Of a stretch of 64,000 nucleotides of DNA, positions 51,213-61,336 are shown piece by piece. The DNA is from a gamma proteobacterium L18 (GTDB taxonomy: Bacteria; Pseudomonadota; Gammaproteobacteria; Pseudomonadales; Pseudomonadaceae). Below the pieces are notes generated by a model that saw only the letters and a list, made by a program, of their open reading frames with translations, made no database searches and was not told the origin of the DNA. Within the stretch, counting starts at the first letter, position 1. Each line of letters opens with the position of its first letter. The stretch spans positions 83,257-147,256 of the forward strand of contig KI547173.1 of the NCBI GenBank assembly GCA_000497835.1, in the 5' to 3' direction. A program made the translations under genes and the position numbers.

Positions 51213-52519
51213 TGAAGACGCGAATAGCCGTGTTGCTGATCTGCCTGGCCCCCAGCGCCCAGGCCCTGAGCTTGCTCGACGCCTACCAGTTGGCGCAACG
51301 CAATGACCCTGCCTGGCAGGCCGCCAGCGCTGCCCGCGACGCGGGGCTTGAACATCAGGCCATTGGCCGCGCTGCCTTGCTGCCCACCCTGAACTGGAGC
51401 TACAACACCTCACGCAACCAGTCCGAGGTGAGCCAAGGGGCTCAGCGCCAGGACCGCGATTACCGCAGCCATGCCGCCACCTTGAGCCTGCAACAACCGT
51501 TGCTGGATTTCGACGCCCTGGCGCGCTATCGACAGGGCAACGCCCAGGCGGAGATGGCGCGACGGCAATGGCAGGGTGAGCAGCACGCCTTGCTGGCCAA
51601 GGTGGTGCGCCTGTACAGCAACGCCCTGCTGGCGGCCCGGCGGGCGCAGTTGGTGCGTGAGCGCAAGCATGCCCTGGGCGAGCGCCTGGCGCTGAATCAA
51701 CGGCTGCTGGCGGGCGGCGCGGGCACCCACACCGACGTGCTGGAAACCCAGGCACGGCTGAACCTGGCGGTGGCGGAAGAGATCGAGGCCCTGGACGCCC
51801 AGGATGTGGCTGCACGCACGTTGCAGGGGGTGATCGGGGAGCGTGTCGCCCTGTCGCAGTTGCAACCGCTGGCAGACGGATTCGCGTTGCCGTCCCTGAT
51901 CCCTGCCGACTTCGACAGCTGGCAACGCCTGGCCTTGCAGCGCAACCATCAGCTGGCGGCGCGGCAGCAGGGCCTGGCGGTGGCAGAACAGGAAGTACAG
52001 CGCCAGCGCGCCGGGCATCTGCCCAAGGTCAGTCTCTACGCCAGCAGCCGACAGTCCCGATCGGAATCGGAAAACACCTACCAGCAGGCCTTCGACACCC
52101 ACAGCATCGGCGTGCAAGTGAGCGTGCCATTGTTTGCCGGTGGCGGCGTCAGCGCGGCGACCCGCCAGGCCGGCAACCGCCTGTCCCAGGCGCGGCATGA
52201 ACTGGACGGTCAGATCGTCGCCACCCTCGACACCCTGCGCCGCCATTACAACGCGGCGCGCAGCGGCCAGGCGCGGGTAGCGGCCTACGGCATGGTCGCC
52301 GCCAGCGCCGAAGCGCAACTGCAGGCCACGCGCAAAAGCCTGCTGGGGGGCGAACGCATCAACCTGGACGTGCTGGATGCCGAACAGCAACTGTACCGCG
52401 CGCGATTGCAGCTGCGCGAAGCGCAACATGCGTGGCTGCTGGCCTGGGTAGACCTGCAGGCCACCGCTGGCACTTTCGACGAAGACGGTTTACGCCGCAT
52501 AGCAACCCATTTCCGCTGA
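51209..52519 (+). CDS. hasF: TolC-family outer-membrane channel HasF
   Basis: A 436-aa outer-membrane efflux protein. Signal peptide about 1-19 (ends AQA before LSLLDAYQLAQRNDP). Two OEP repeats build the barrel-tunnel: about 20-210 and 225-425, with QPLLDFDALARYRQG and VSVPLFAGGGVSAATRQAGN at equivalent places. It completes the HasDEF type I exporter. The last gene of the has operon; a REP cluster follows 20 bases later. Confidence 0.92.
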   Translation: MMKTRIAVLLICLAPSAQALSLLDAYQLAQRNDPAWQAASAARDAGLEHQAIGRAALLPTLNWSYNTSRNQSEVSQGAQRQDRDYRSHAATLSLQQPLLDFDALARYRQGNAQAEMARRQWQGEQHALLAKVVRLYSNALLAARRAQLVRERKHALGERLALNQRLLAGGAGTHTDVLETQARLNLAVAEEIEALDAQDVAARTLQGVIGERVALSQLQPLADGFALPSLIPADFDSWQRLALQRNHQLAARQQGLAVAEQEVQRQRAGHLPKVSLYASSRQSRSESENTYQQAFDTHSIGVQVSVPLFAGGGVSAATRQAGNRLSQARHELDGQIVATLDTLRRHYNAARSGQARVAAYGMVAASAEAQLQATRKSLLGGERINLDVLDAEQQLYRARLQLREAQHAWLLAWVDLQATAGTFDEDGLRRIATHFR

Positions 52520-52538
52520 CATTGGTCCCAGCTGTACC

Positions 52539-52690
52539 GGCCTCATCGCGAGCAAGCTTTGCTCCCACAGTGGAAAGCCCGCCACCGCGGATGGCACACC
52601 ACTGTGAGAGCAAACTTTACCCTTGTGCTTAAGCCCAACACCTTAGACTGGCTCAACACTGTGGGAGCAAAGCTTGCTCGCGATGAGGCC
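52539..52690. repeat. REP cluster, type B, three units
   Basis: Type B units at 52,541-52,572 and 52,660-52,690 in inverted orientation with a third, degenerate unit (GTGAGAGCAAACTTTACC) near 52,603-52,620. A half-unit of type E follows at 52,713. The cluster separates hasF from the convergent LysR gene. Confidence 0.88.
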
Positions 52691-52733
52691 CTATCTGACA
52701 CCCTGCTGCCTGCATCGCGACCCAGGTCGGCTC

Positions 52734-53621
52734 CTACTGCGGCGCCAAATGCGCCACCATGAACTCGATAAACGCCCGGGTCTTCTGCGGTACCCGCCGC
52801 GCCGACGGATACACGGCGTTGATGCTGATCGGCGGCGCCTGCCAGTCGCACATCACCGCCACCAGGCGCCCCTCGGCCAGGGCCTGTTCGACAATAAACG
52901 CCGGCAACAGCGCAATGCCCATCCCGCCCTCGGCCGCCGTGGCCAGCAGGTCGCCGTTGTTGGCATGCAAAGGCCCGGTCACGTGCACCCGCTGGGTATC
53001 GCGGCCATTGCTCAATTGCAGGCTGACGCCACTCTGCAGGTAGCCATAGTTCAGGCATTTGTGGGCAATCAGGTCCCGCGGCTCCTGCGGCGTGCCATGG
53101 CGCTCCAGGTAGGCCGGTGAAGCCACCAGCACCCGCGGCGCCGGGGCCAGTTGCTTGGCCACCATGCTGGAATCGCCCAGGCTGGCAATGCGGATGGTCA
53201 CGTCGAAACCGCCGCGCACCGGGTCCACCTGCTGGTCGCTGAGCACCAGTTGCAGTTCGATCTGCGGGTGCTGTTCATGAAACAGCGGCACCAGCGGGCC
53301 CAGTTTGCACAGCCCGAACGACATCGGCGCGTTGACCCGCAACACCCCACGGGCCTCGCCCAACCCACTGCGCGCACGCTGCTCGGCCTCGTCCACCGAG
53401 GCCAGCACTTCACGCACCGCTTCGTAGTACTCGGCGCCCGCCTCGGTCAGGTGCAGGCTGCGGGTGGTGCGCTGCAGCAATTGCACGCCCAGGTCCTCTT
53501 CCAGCGCCTGTATCTGCTTGCTGATTTTCGAGCGCGGTACGTCCATCGCACGGGCGGCGGCAGCGAAGCCGTTTTCGTTGACGGTGGTGACAAACGCGCG
53601 CATGGCGTCGATACGGTCCAT
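52734..53621 (-). CDS. LysR-family transcriptional regulator
   Basis: A 295-aa regulator. Helix-turn-helix in residues 1-60 (MDRIDAMRAFVTTVNENGFA, then RSKISKQIQALEEDLGVQLL) and a periplasmic-binding-protein-like effector domain about 90-292. It belongs to the large CrgA-like group. It is divergent from the isochorismatase-family gene; a palindrome between them fits a LysR binding site. The inducer is unknown. Confidence 0.9.
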   Translation of the reverse strand: MDRIDAMRAFVTTVNENGFAAAARAMDVPRSKISKQIQALEEDLGVQLLQRTTRSLHLTEAGAEYYEAVREVLASVDEAEQRARSGLGEARGVLRVNAPMSFGLCKLGPLVPLFHEQHPQIELQLVLSDQQVDPVRGGFDVTIRIASLGDSSMVAKQLAPAPRVLVASPAYLERHGTPQEPRDLIAHKCLNYGYLQSGVSLQLSNGRDTQRVHVTGPLHANNGDLLATAAEGGMGIALLPAFIVEQALAEGRLVAVMCDWQAPPISINAVYPSARRVPQKTRAFIEFMVAHLAPQ

Positions 53622-53637
53622 CGGTGTCCCCAAATTG

Positions 53638-53650
53638 GAATCAATGATTC
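53638..53650. promoter_or_regulatory. Palindrome GAATCAATGATTC, probable LysR site
   Basis: Perfect 6-bp arms around one base, 17 bases upstream of the LysR start in the divergent region 53,622-53,786. Confidence 0.5.
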
Positions 53651-53786
53651 TCAATTCTATGGAATTGTCTCGGATATTGCACGCGCCTACATTAGCACCA
53701 AGCCGGACGCACACAGCTCCCCAAGACGGGCACCCGCATCCGCCACCTTGAACCCTGAACTCTCGACATCTGAAAAGGAATACACC

Positions 53787-54431
53787 ATGTCCATCCGCGA
53801 ACTGCTGAACCCAACCAACGCCGCCCTGATCCTGATCGACCACCAGCCACAGATGGCCTTCGGTGTGCAGTCCATCGACCGTCAGACCCTGAAGAACAAC
53901 ACCGTAGGCCTGGCCAAGGTCGCCAAGATCTTCAACGTGCCGACGATCTACACCTCGGTGGAAACCGAAAGCTTCAGCGGTTTCATCTGGCCGGAGCTGC
54001 TGGGTGTCAACCCAGGCCAGAAGCCCATCGAGCGCACCTCGATGAACAGCTGGGAAGACGCCAAGTTCGTGGAAGCGGTGAAGGCCACCGGCCGCAAGAA
54101 GCTGATCATCGCCGCCCTGTGGACCGAAGTGTGCCTGACCTTCCCGGCGCTGGAAGCCATGGCCGAAGGCTACGAGGTGTACATCGTGACCGACGCCAGC
54201 GGCGGCACCACCCAGGAAGCCCACGACATGTCGGTGCAACGCATGATTCAAGCCGGTGCGGTACCGGTGACCTGGCAGCAAGTGTTGCTCGAATTCCAGC
54301 GCGACTGGGCCCACAAGGACACCTATGACGCGGTCATGGGCCTGGTGCGCGAGCACAGCGGCGCCTACGGCATGTGCGTGGACTACGCCTACACCATGGT
54401 CCACAAAGCCCCCCAGCGTCAGGTCAACTAA
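53787..54431 (+). CDS. Isochorismatase-family hydrolase (YcaC-like)
   Basis: A 214-aa cysteine hydrolase. The triad is seen as Asp 18 (LILIDHQPQM), a Lys in KAT GRKKLI and Cys about 118 (ALWTEVCLTFPAL), with the TEV-C context of YcaC-type proteins. YcaC substrates are unknown. The ATG follows AAAAGGAATAC. The next two genes on the same strand (monooxygenase-fold and amidohydrolase) are spaced by 64 and 40 bases and probably form an operon under the divergent LysR regulator. Confidence 0.88.
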   Translation: MSIRELLNPTNAALILIDHQPQMAFGVQSIDRQTLKNNTVGLAKVAKIFNVPTIYTSVETESFSGFIWPELLGVNPGQKPIERTSMNSWEDAKFVEAVKATGRKKLIIAALWTEVCLTFPALEAMAEGYEVYIVTDASGGTTQEAHDMSVQRMIQAGAVPVTWQQVLLEFQRDWAHKDTYDAVMGLVREHSGAYGMCVDYAYTMVHKAPQRQVN

Positions 54432-54495
54432 GCCCGGCGTCCGGGGCCGCCAGGCCCCGGTTCGCCTTACCGCATCCGTGTGAAAGGAGTCAGGC

Positions 54496-55062
54496 ATGAA
54501 CATCGAAATGGCAGATGGCGTGGTCACCCTGCTGGTACGCCACCGCATCAGCAAAGGCCGTGAACCGGCTTACGAAGAATGGCTGCGCCGCATTATCGGC
54601 ACTGCCCGCAGCTACCCCGGCCATCTGGGCATCGATGTCATGCGTGGCCAAAGCGACGGCCTGCAACTGTTCACCAGCGTGCTGCGCTTTGCCAGCACCG
54701 AACAGCTGCAAACCTGGCTCGACTCCAGCGACCGCATGCGTCTGGTGGAAGAAGCCAAGCCCATGCTGGCCGACGGCGACCAACTGGAAATCAACAACGA
54801 TCGCGAATTCTGGTTCACCCCGGTGGACGCAGGCGCCCCCCAGCCACCGCGTTGGAAGCAGGCCTGCGTGACCTTCATGGTCATTCTGCCGCTGAGTTTC
54901 ATCGTGCCGCTGCTGTGGGGCCCGATCTTCAAGCTGATTCCCTGGCTGGGCGGTTATGCCCCGTCCAACACCGTCATCACCCTGAGCGTCGTGCTGCTGG
55001 TGGTCTACGTCTTCATGCCGCGCGTCACCCGCTGGCTGAGCGGCTGGCTGCAAGCCCGTTGA
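54496..55062 (+). CDS. Antibiotic-biosynthesis-monooxygenase-fold protein with two membrane segments
   Basis: A 188-aa protein. Residues about 8-100 form a dimeric ferredoxin-like (ABM) domain: VVTLLVRHRISKGREPAYEE and SYPGHLGIDVMRGQSDGLQL. Two hydrophobic segments follow (about 120-142 and 157-176), so the domain faces the cytoplasm from a membrane anchor. Function is unknown. A GAAAGGAG site precedes the ATG. Confidence 0.8.
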   Translation: MNIEMADGVVTLLVRHRISKGREPAYEEWLRRIIGTARSYPGHLGIDVMRGQSDGLQLFTSVLRFASTEQLQTWLDSSDRMRLVEEAKPMLADGDQLEINNDREFWFTPVDAGAPQPPRWKQACVTFMVILPLSFIVPLLWGPIFKLIPWLGGYAPSNTVITLSVVLLVVYVFMPRVTRWLSGWLQAR

Positions 55063-55102
55063 CCCCAACGCCCGTTGAACCCGGACAATAAGGAACCCTG
55101 TC

Positions 55103-56953
55103 ATGAACACCCCCGTCATCGCTGATCTGATCCTGCACAACGGCCGCCTGCACACCGTCGACCGCGCCAAACCCAAGGCCAGCGCCGTGGCCATCAAGGA
55201 CGGCAAGTTCGTCGCCGTAGGCACCGACGCTGAAGCCATGGCCCTGCGCGGCAGCGCCACCCAGGTCATCGACCTGCGCGGGCGCACGGTGATCCCCGGG
55301 CTCAACGACTCGCACCTGCACCTGATCCGCGGTGGCCTGAACTACAACCTGGAACTGCGCTGGGAAGGCGTGCCGTCGCTGGTCGATGCCCTGGCCATGC
55401 TCAAGGAGCAGGCCCTGCGCACCCCGGCGCCGCAGTGGGTGCGCGTGGTGGGTGGCTGGAACGAATTCCAGTTCGCCGAAAAGCGCATGCCCACCCTGGA
55501 CGAACTGAACAAGGCCGCGCCCGACACCCCGGTGTTCGTGCTGCACCTGTACGACCGCGCCTTGCTCAACCGCGCAGCCTTGCGCGTGGTGGGCTATGAC
55601 CGCAACACGCCCAACCCACCGGGTGGCGAGATTCAGCGCGATGCCCAGGGCAACCCCACCGGCATGCTGGTGGCGCGGCCCAATGCGATGATTTTGTATT
55701 CCACCCTCAGCAAAGGCCCGAAACTGCCGCTGGAATACCAAGTCAACTCCACCCGCCAGTTCATGCGTGAGCTCAATCGCCTGGGCGTCACCAGCGCCAT
55801 CGACGCCGGCGGCGGCTTCCAGAACTTCCCCGATGACTACGAGGTGATCAACGAACTGGCCGCTAAAGACCAGCTGACCGTACGCATCGCCTACAACCTG
55901 TTCACCCAAAAGCCAAAGGAGGAGCTGGCCGACTTCCAGCACTGGACCGCCAGCACCCGCTACGGTCAGGGCAACGACTTTTTGCGCAACAACGGTGCCG
56001 GCGAGATGCTGGTGTTCTCCGCCGCCGACTTCGAAGACTTCCTGGAACCGCGCCCGGACCTGCCCGCCACCATGGAGCAGGACCTGGAACCGGTGGTGCG
56101 CCACCTGGTGGAGCAGCGCTGGCCGTTCCGCCTGCACGCCACCTATGACGAATCCATCTCGCGGATGCTGGACGTGTTCGAGAAGGTCAACCGTGACATT
56201 CCCTTCAACGGGCTGCCCTGGTTCTTCGACCACGCCGAGACCATCACGCCGAAGAACATCGAACGGGTGAAGGCCTTGGGCGGCGGCATCGCCATCCAGG
56301 ACCGCATGGCCTTCCAGGGCGAATACTTCGTCGACCGCTACGGCAAGAAGGCCGGCGAACAGACCCCGCCGATCCAGCGCATGTTGGCCGAGGGCGTGCC
56401 AGTGGGCGCGGGCACCGATGCCACGCGGGTGTCGAGCTACAACCCGTGGACCTCGCTGTACTGGATGGTCAGCGGCAAGACCGTGGGCGGCCTGGAGCTT
56501 TATCCACAGGGCTTGGAGCGTGACACGGCGCTGGAGCTGTACACCCACGGCAGTGCCTGGTTCTCATCGGAGCAGGGCAAGAAGGGCCAGATCAAGGTTG
56601 GGCAACTGGCGGACCTGGTGGCGTTGTCGGCGGACTATTTCAGCGTCGAGGAAGAGGCGATCAAGTGGATTGAATCGTTGCTGACCGTAGTAGACGGCAA
56701 GGTGGTGCACGCGGCGGGCGAGTTCGACCAGTTGGCACCGCCGACCATTCCGGTCACCCCGGACTGGTCACCCGTAGCGATCGTGCCGGGCCATTGGCGG
56801 CCGCAGTCGCCGGTATTGCAGCAGGTGCATCAGTGCAGCGGGCCATGCGGCGTGCATGCCCACAGCCACGACAGGGCGCGGCAGTCGAGCGTACCGGTCA
56901 GTGATTTCCAGGGGTTCTGGGGGGCGTTTGGTTGTTCGTGTTTTGCGTTTTAG
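55103..56953 (+). CDS. YtcJ-like amidohydrolase
   Basis: A 616-aa metal-dependent hydrolase. NDSHLHL (about 72-78) gives the first two metal ligands (His-x-His); later HATYDESI, FFDHAE and GAGTDATR provide the other His and Asp ligands of the barrel. Bacterial YtcJ-like proteins act on amides or carbamate-like bonds, with unknown natural substrates. The tail after about 565 contains Cys/His residues (HQCSGPCGVHAHSHD) of uncertain role. Last gene of the putative operon, followed by a REP doublet. Confidence 0.85.
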   Translation: MNTPVIADLILHNGRLHTVDRAKPKASAVAIKDGKFVAVGTDAEAMALRGSATQVIDLRGRTVIPGLNDSHLHLIRGGLNYNLELRWEGVPSLVDALAMLKEQALRTPAPQWVRVVGGWNEFQFAEKRMPTLDELNKAAPDTPVFVLHLYDRALLNRAALRVVGYDRNTPNPPGGEIQRDAQGNPTGMLVARPNAMILYSTLSKGPKLPLEYQVNSTRQFMRELNRLGVTSAIDAGGGFQNFPDDYEVINELAAKDQLTVRIAYNLFTQKPKEELADFQHWTASTRYGQGNDFLRNNGAGEMLVFSAADFEDFLEPRPDLPATMEQDLEPVVRHLVEQRWPFRLHATYDESISRMLDVFEKVNRDIPFNGLPWFFDHAETITPKNIERVKALGGGIAIQDRMAFQGEYFVDRYGKKAGEQTPPIQRMLAEGVPVGAGTDATRVSSYNPWTSLYWMVSGKTVGGLELYPQGLERDTALELYTHGSAWFSSEQGKKGQIKVGQLADLVALSADYFSVEEEAIKWIESLLTVVDGKVVHAAGEFDQLAPPTIPVTPDWSPVAIVPGHWRPQSPVLQQVHQCSGPCGVHAHSHDRARQSSVPVSDFQGFWGAFGCSCFAF

Positions 56954-56970
56954 TTCACAGAGGCCCATTT

Positions 56971-57058
56971 GTGGGAGCGGGCTCTGCCCGCGAAAAGCAC
57001 ACCGCGATTTATCTGAAACTACGCGGCGGTCTTTTCGCGGGCAGAGCCCGCTCCCACA
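56971..57058. repeat. REP doublet, type A
   Basis: Inverted type A units between the convergent amidohydrolase and trmA genes. Confidence 0.9.
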
Positions 57059-57084
57059 ATGGTTAGCTGTGAGGTTTGCGTGCC

Positions 57085-58170
57085 TTAGCGGCGAACCAGC
57101 AGCACACCCGATTCCATGTGATGGGTATACGGGAACTGGTCAAACAACGCGCAACGCTCGATACGGTGGGTATCGTGCAACTGGGCGATGTTGGCCGCCA
57201 GCGTCTCCGGGTTGCAGGAGATATACAGGATGTTGTCGAAACGACGAGTCAGCTCGCAGGTATCCGGGTCCATGCCCGCACGCGGCGGGTCGACGAACAC
57301 GCTGCCGAACTCGTAGCTCTTCAGGTCAACGCCCTGCAGGCGACGGAACGGACGCACCTCGTTCAGCGCTTCGGTCAATTCCTCGGCGCTCAGGCGCACC
57401 AGGGTGACGTTATCCACAGCGTTGTCGGCCAGGTTGTTCAGCGCCGCGTTCACCGAGGTCTTGCTGATTTCGGTGGCCAGCACCTTGCGCACACGAGTGG
57501 CCAGGGGCAGGGTGAAGTTGCCGTTGCCGCAATACAGCTCCAGCAGGTCGTCATCACGCTGGCCCAGGGCTTCATAGGCCCAGGTCAGCATCTTCTGGTT
57601 CACCGTGCCGTTGGGCTGGGTGAACGCGCCTTCGGGCTGCTGATAACTGAATACGCGGCCTGCCACGTCCAGCTTTTCCACGGCGAAGTCGCGGCCAATC
57701 ACCACGCGCTTGCCCTTGGAACGGCCGATCAGGCTGATGCCCAGATCGGCGGCCAGTTGCTCGGCGGCCACTTGCCAGTGCTCGTCCAGCGGGCGGTGGT
57801 AGCACAGGGTGACCATGGCATCGCCGGCCAGGGTGGTCAGGAACTCCACCTGGAACAGTTTGTTGCTCAGCGCGTCATTGGCTTGCCAGGCGGCTTTCAG
57901 CTTGGGCATCAGTTCGTTGATGCGCAGGCTGGCGATCGGGAATTCCTCGATCAGGATGGCCGTGTGCTTCTCGCCCGGGGCAAACATGGCGTAGTGACGC
58001 TGGCCGTCCTGGCGCCACAGGCGGAACTCGGCGCGCAGGCGGTAGTGCTCGCGCGGCGAATCGAACACCGCCGGTTCCGGGGCATCGAACGGCGCCAGCA
58101 GCTCGCGCAGGCGCGCCGTTTTCTCGTCCAGTTGGCGGCTGTAGTCCGCCGGGTTCACTACCGTACTCAT
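57085..58170 (-). CDS. trmA: tRNA (uracil-5-)-methyltransferase
   Basis: A 361-aa SAM-dependent enzyme that makes 5-methyluridine at position 54 of tRNA. The SAM pocket is [16 protein letters not shown]; the catalytic Cys 319 lies in YISCNPETL and the base Glu 353 in HHMESGVLL. It has no N-terminal TRAM or iron-sulfur domain, which separates it from RlmC/RlmD. Its ATG overlaps the purine permease stop by four bases (ATGA), so both are one transcript. Confidence 0.93.
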   Translation of the reverse strand: MSTVVNPADYSRQLDEKTARLRELLAPFDAPEPAVFDSPREHYRLRAEFRLWRQDGQRHYAMFAPGEKHTAILIEEFPIASLRINELMPKLKAAWQANDALSNKLFQVEFLTTLAGDAMVTLCYHRPLDEHWQVAAEQLAADLGISLIGRSKGKRVVIGRDFAVEKLDVAGRVFSYQQPEGAFTQPNGTVNQKMLTWAYEALGQRDDDLLELYCGNGNFTLPLATRVRKVLATEISKTSVNAALNNLADNAVDNVTLVRLSAEELTEALNEVRPFRRLQGVDLKSYEFGSVFVDPPRAGMDPDTCELTRRFDNILYISCNPETLAANIAQLHDTHRIERCALFDQFPYTHHMESGVLLVRR

Positions 58171-59462
58171 GCGTTGAACCAGCCCAGCTTGATGACGAAC
58201 AGGATCGACAGAATGATCAGCGCCGGGTTCAGGTCACGGGTACGGCCCGACAGCAGCTTGATCAGTGTCCAGGAAATGAAGCCGAAGGCAATGCCGTTGG
58301 CGATCGAGTAGGTGAACGGCATGGCCAGGGCGGTGACCACCACGGGCGCGGCCTCGGTGATGTCGTCCCAGTTGATTTCCGCCAGGCCCGACATCATCAG
58401 CACGGCTACGAACAGCAGGGCAGGGGCGGTGGCGAAGGCCGGCACGCTGCCCGCCAGCGGGGCGAAGAACAGCGCCAGGATGAACAGCAGGGCCACCACG
58501 ATGGCAGTCAGGCCGGTACGGCCACCGGCGCTCACGCCGGCTGCCGACTCGATGTAGCTGGTGGTGGTCGAGGTGCCCAGCAGGGAACCGGCCATGGCCG
58601 CAGTGCTGTCGGCGATCAGGGCACGGCCCATTTTCGGCATGTGGCCGTCCTTGCCCATCAGACCGGCGCGCTTGGCCACGCCGATCAGGGTGCCGGAGTT
58701 GTCGAACAGGTCAACGAACAGGAAGGCGAAGATCACGCTGACCAGGCCCACGTTCAGTGCGCCCTTGATGTCCAGCTGCAGGAAGGTCGGGGCCAGCGAA
58801 GGGGGCATGGACACCACGCCGCCGAACGGGCTGAAGTGCATCAGGATCGAGACGATGGTCACCGCCAGGATGCCGATCAGCACCGCGCCGCGCACTTTCA
58901 GGGCCTCCAGGCCCACGATCAGCACAAAGCCCAGGGTGGCCAGGATAGGCGCAGGCTGTTTCAGGTCGCCCAGACCCACCAGGGTGGCCGGGTTGCCGAC
59001 CACGATACCGGCGTTGTGCAGGGCGATCAGCGCCAGGAACAGGCCGATACCAGCCGCAATGGCCGAACGCAGGGGCAGGGGGATGCTGTTGACGATCCAT
59101 TCGCGGATGCGAAAGATCGACAGCAGGAAGAACAGCACCGCCGAGATGAACACCGAACCCAGCGCGGTCTGCCAGGTGTAACCCATGTGCAGCACCACGG
59201 TGTAGGTGAAGAAGGCGTTCAGGCCCATGCCCGGCGCCAGGGCGATCGGGTAGTTGGCGATCAGGCCCATCACGGTGGAGCCGATGGCGGCGGCCAGGCA
59301 GGTGGCGACGAACACCGCGCCCTTGTCCATGCCGGTCTCGCCGAGGATGCTCGGGTTGACGAACAGGATGTAGGCCATGGCCAGGAACGTGGTGATGCCC
59401 GCCAGTATCTCGGTACGCACGTTGGTGTTGTGTGCTTTTAGTTGAAACAGCCTTTCCAGCAT
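58167..59462 (-). CDS. NCS2-type purine permease (AzgA/PbuG-like)
   Basis: A 431-aa transporter with about 12-14 membrane segments. The AzgA-like features are [16 protein letters not shown] in segment 1, [37 protein letters not shown] and the [20 protein letters not shown] motif. It probably imports hypoxanthine, guanine or adenine by proton symport. The ATG at 59,462 (MLERLF) is the family start; the upstream in-frame extension of 18 codons lacks support. Co-transcribed with trmA. Confidence 0.9.
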   Translation of the reverse strand: MLERLFQLKAHNTNVRTEILAGITTFLAMAYILFVNPSILGETGMDKGAVFVATCLAAAIGSTVMGLIANYPIALAPGMGLNAFFTYTVVLHMGYTWQTALGSVFISAVLFFLLSIFRIREWIVNSIPLPLRSAIAAGIGLFLALIALHNAGIVVGNPATLVGLGDLKQPAPILATLGFVLIVGLEALKVRGAVLIGILAVTIVSILMHFSPFGGVVSMPPSLAPTFLQLDIKGALNVGLVSVIFAFLFVDLFDNSGTLIGVAKRAGLMGKDGHMPKMGRALIADSTAAMAGSLLGTSTTTSYIESAAGVSAGGRTGLTAIVVALLFILALFFAPLAGSVPAFATAPALLFVAVLMMSGLAEINWDDITEAAPVVVTALAMPFTYSIANGIAFGFISWTLIKLLSGRTRDLNPALIILSILFVIKLGWFNA

Positions 59463-59614
59463 GCCTGATCCCCGTGGCGCGCCCCGGCGCCGTGAATGAA
59501 TTGACCCCTCAAGCAAAGCACAAGCTCGCGCGGGGGCCGAAAAAAGCCGCGCATCATACCAGCATGGTTGGCTTGGGGTGAACGTTTGCCCGTCTTTTCG
59601 GGGGGGATGCTGAT

Positions 59615-59709
59615 GGCCTCATCGCGAGCAAGCTTTGCTCCCACAGTGTGATGCCATCCACGGTGGTTGGCTTGACACTGTGGGAGCAAAGCTTGCTCGC
59701 GATGAGGCC
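59615..59709. repeat. REP doublet, type B
   Basis: Inverted type B pair between the permease start and the 3' end of the MFS exporter gene, both on the minus strand. Confidence 0.9.
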
Positions 59710-59718
59710 GGCAAGGCG

Positions 59719-60945
59719 TCAACCAGGATTGCGGTTATGCATATGATCGCGCTTGGCCAGGGTAGGGAACAGTTTGATCCAGATCCCGGTAATCGCCAGC
59801 GTCCCCACGCCACCCAGCACCACCGCCGGCACCGTGCCGAACCAATGCGCCGTCAGCCCCGACTCAAACTCGCCCAGCTGGTTCGAAGCCCCGATAAACA
59901 GCCCGTTCACCGCACTCACCCGCCCCCGCATCTCATCGGGCGTCTCCAGCTGCACAAATGCCCCGCGAATCACCATGCTGATCATGTCTGCCGCGCCCAG
60001 CACCGCCAGGGTCGCCAGGCTGAACCAGAACGAAGTGGACAGCCCAAAGGCAATCGTAGCCACGCCAAACACACCCACGCCGGTAAACATGATGCGCCCC
60101 ACCTTGCGCTCGATGGGGAAGCGCGACAGCCAGAACGACATCAGCAACGCCCCCACCGCTGGCGCCGAACGCAGCAGGCCCAGGCCCCACGGGCCGGTCA
60201 GCAGGATGTCGCGGGCAAACACCGGCAGCAGCGCCGTGGCGCCGCCCAGCAGCACGGCAAACAGGTCCAGGGAGATGGCGCCGAGGATATCCGGGCGGCT
60301 GCGGATGAAATTGATGCCCGCCAGCAAGGATTGCAGGGTGGCCTTGCCCTTGTTCAGCGGGGTCTGGCGCGCAGGCAGGCTAAGCATCAGCGACAGCGCG
60401 ATCACGTACAGCACCACCGTGGGGCCGTATACCCAGACGCTGCCGAAGGCATACAGGAAGCCACCCAGGGCCGGCGCGACGATGGTCGCGGTCTGCATGG
60501 CCGACGCCGAGGCCGCCACCGCGCGTGGGAACAGCTCGGCAGGGACGATATTGGGCAGCAGCGCCTGGGTGGTGGGCATTTCAAACGCCCGGGCGGCGCC
60601 CAGCAAGAAGGCCAGCACAAATATCATGTCGCGGCTGACGTTGTCGGTACTGCTGCCAATCACCAGGGCCAAGGCGATCAGGGCCTGGGCGGCCTGGCAC
60701 AGGGCTGCCACCTTGCGGCGGTCGTAGCGGTCGGCCACGTGGCCGGTGTGCAGCATGAACAGCACGCGGGGGGTGAACTCGACCAACCCCACCAGACCCA
60801 GGTCCAGCACGCTGCCGGTCAGTTGGTAGAGGTGCCAGCCGATGGCCACGGTGAGCATCTGGAAACCGCTGGCGGTAAACACCCGCGCCAGCCAGAAGGC
60901 CATGAAAGGACGGTGACGGCGCAGCAGCACAGCAGAACTGGACAT
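59719..60945 (-). CDS. MFS exporter, EntS-like (MFS_3)
   Basis: A 408-aa inner-membrane transporter with 12 predicted segments. The MFS_3 features are FMAFWLARVFTASGFQMLTV in segment 1, GHVADRYDRRKV in the loop 2-3 and RGRVSAVNGLFIGASNQLGE. The best-known relative is EntS, the enterobactin exporter, but general drug exporters share the fold. A Fur-like half site just upstream would support a siderophore role; no siderophore synthesis gene is in the window. The ATG at 60,945 is chosen because it starts directly before segment 1. Confidence 0.82.
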   Translation of the reverse strand: MSSSAVLLRRHRPFMAFWLARVFTASGFQMLTVAIGWHLYQLTGSVLDLGLVGLVEFTPRVLFMLHTGHVADRYDRRKVAALCQAAQALIALALVIGSSTDNVSRDMIFVLAFLLGAARAFEMPTTQALLPNIVPAELFPRAVAASASAMQTATIVAPALGGFLYAFGSVWVYGPTVVLYVIALSLMLSLPARQTPLNKGKATLQSLLAGINFIRSRPDILGAISLDLFAVLLGGATALLPVFARDILLTGPWGLGLLRSAPAVGALLMSFWLSRFPIERKVGRIMFTGVGVFGVATIAFGLSTSFWFSLATLAVLGAADMISMVIRGAFVQLETPDEMRGRVSAVNGLFIGASNQLGEFESGLTAHWFGTVPAVVLGGVGTLAITGIWIKLFPTLAKRDHMHNRNPG

Positions 60946-60978
60946 GGGACAGGGCGACCTCGCGAGCGGAATGCGCGA

Positions 60979-60989
60979 GATTATCATTA
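60979..60989 (-). promoter_or_regulatory. Possible Fur site upstream of the EntS-like exporter
   Basis: The minus strand reads TAATGATAATC, identical to 11 consecutive positions of the Fur consensus, 34 bases upstream of the exporter ATG. The third hexamer is not conserved. Confidence 0.45.
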
Positions 60990-61159
60990 CTTTGTAACGC
61001 CAGGTTACGGAAAAACAGGTCGATGACGTTCGCCGCCATCCTCTCGCCCGATCCCCGAAAATCGCTGCAAGCCCTGCTTTAGCAGGGTGAGGCAACCTGC
61101 CGCGTGACAATCGACCACGCGGTTATATGGGCAGATTGGGTCTACTCTTTCACTGGTAA

Positions 61160-61173
61160 TTGATCCAGATCAA
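61160..61173 (+). promoter_or_regulatory. Anr/FNR box upstream of cioAB
   Basis: TTGATCCAGATCAA is a perfect TTGAT-N4-ATCAA site, 163 bases before the cioA ATG, in the 391-base region 60,946-61,336. Anr is known to repress cio at low oxygen in P. aeruginosa. No other feature was seen in the rest of this region apart from the Fur-like site. Confidence 0.75.
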
Positions 61174-61336
61174 TACGCTGTGCCAAGGCACGGTGTGCTG
61201 ACCGCTGGTCATTGCCGCACTTGCACACCAAGAACACTTTTCGCGCGCCGCACTCATTAACCGTGAGGGCCGTCGGCGCGGTATGACGGGGGCGTCCCCG
61301 GCACACGCAGATGAATCATCTGATAGAGGAAACCAT

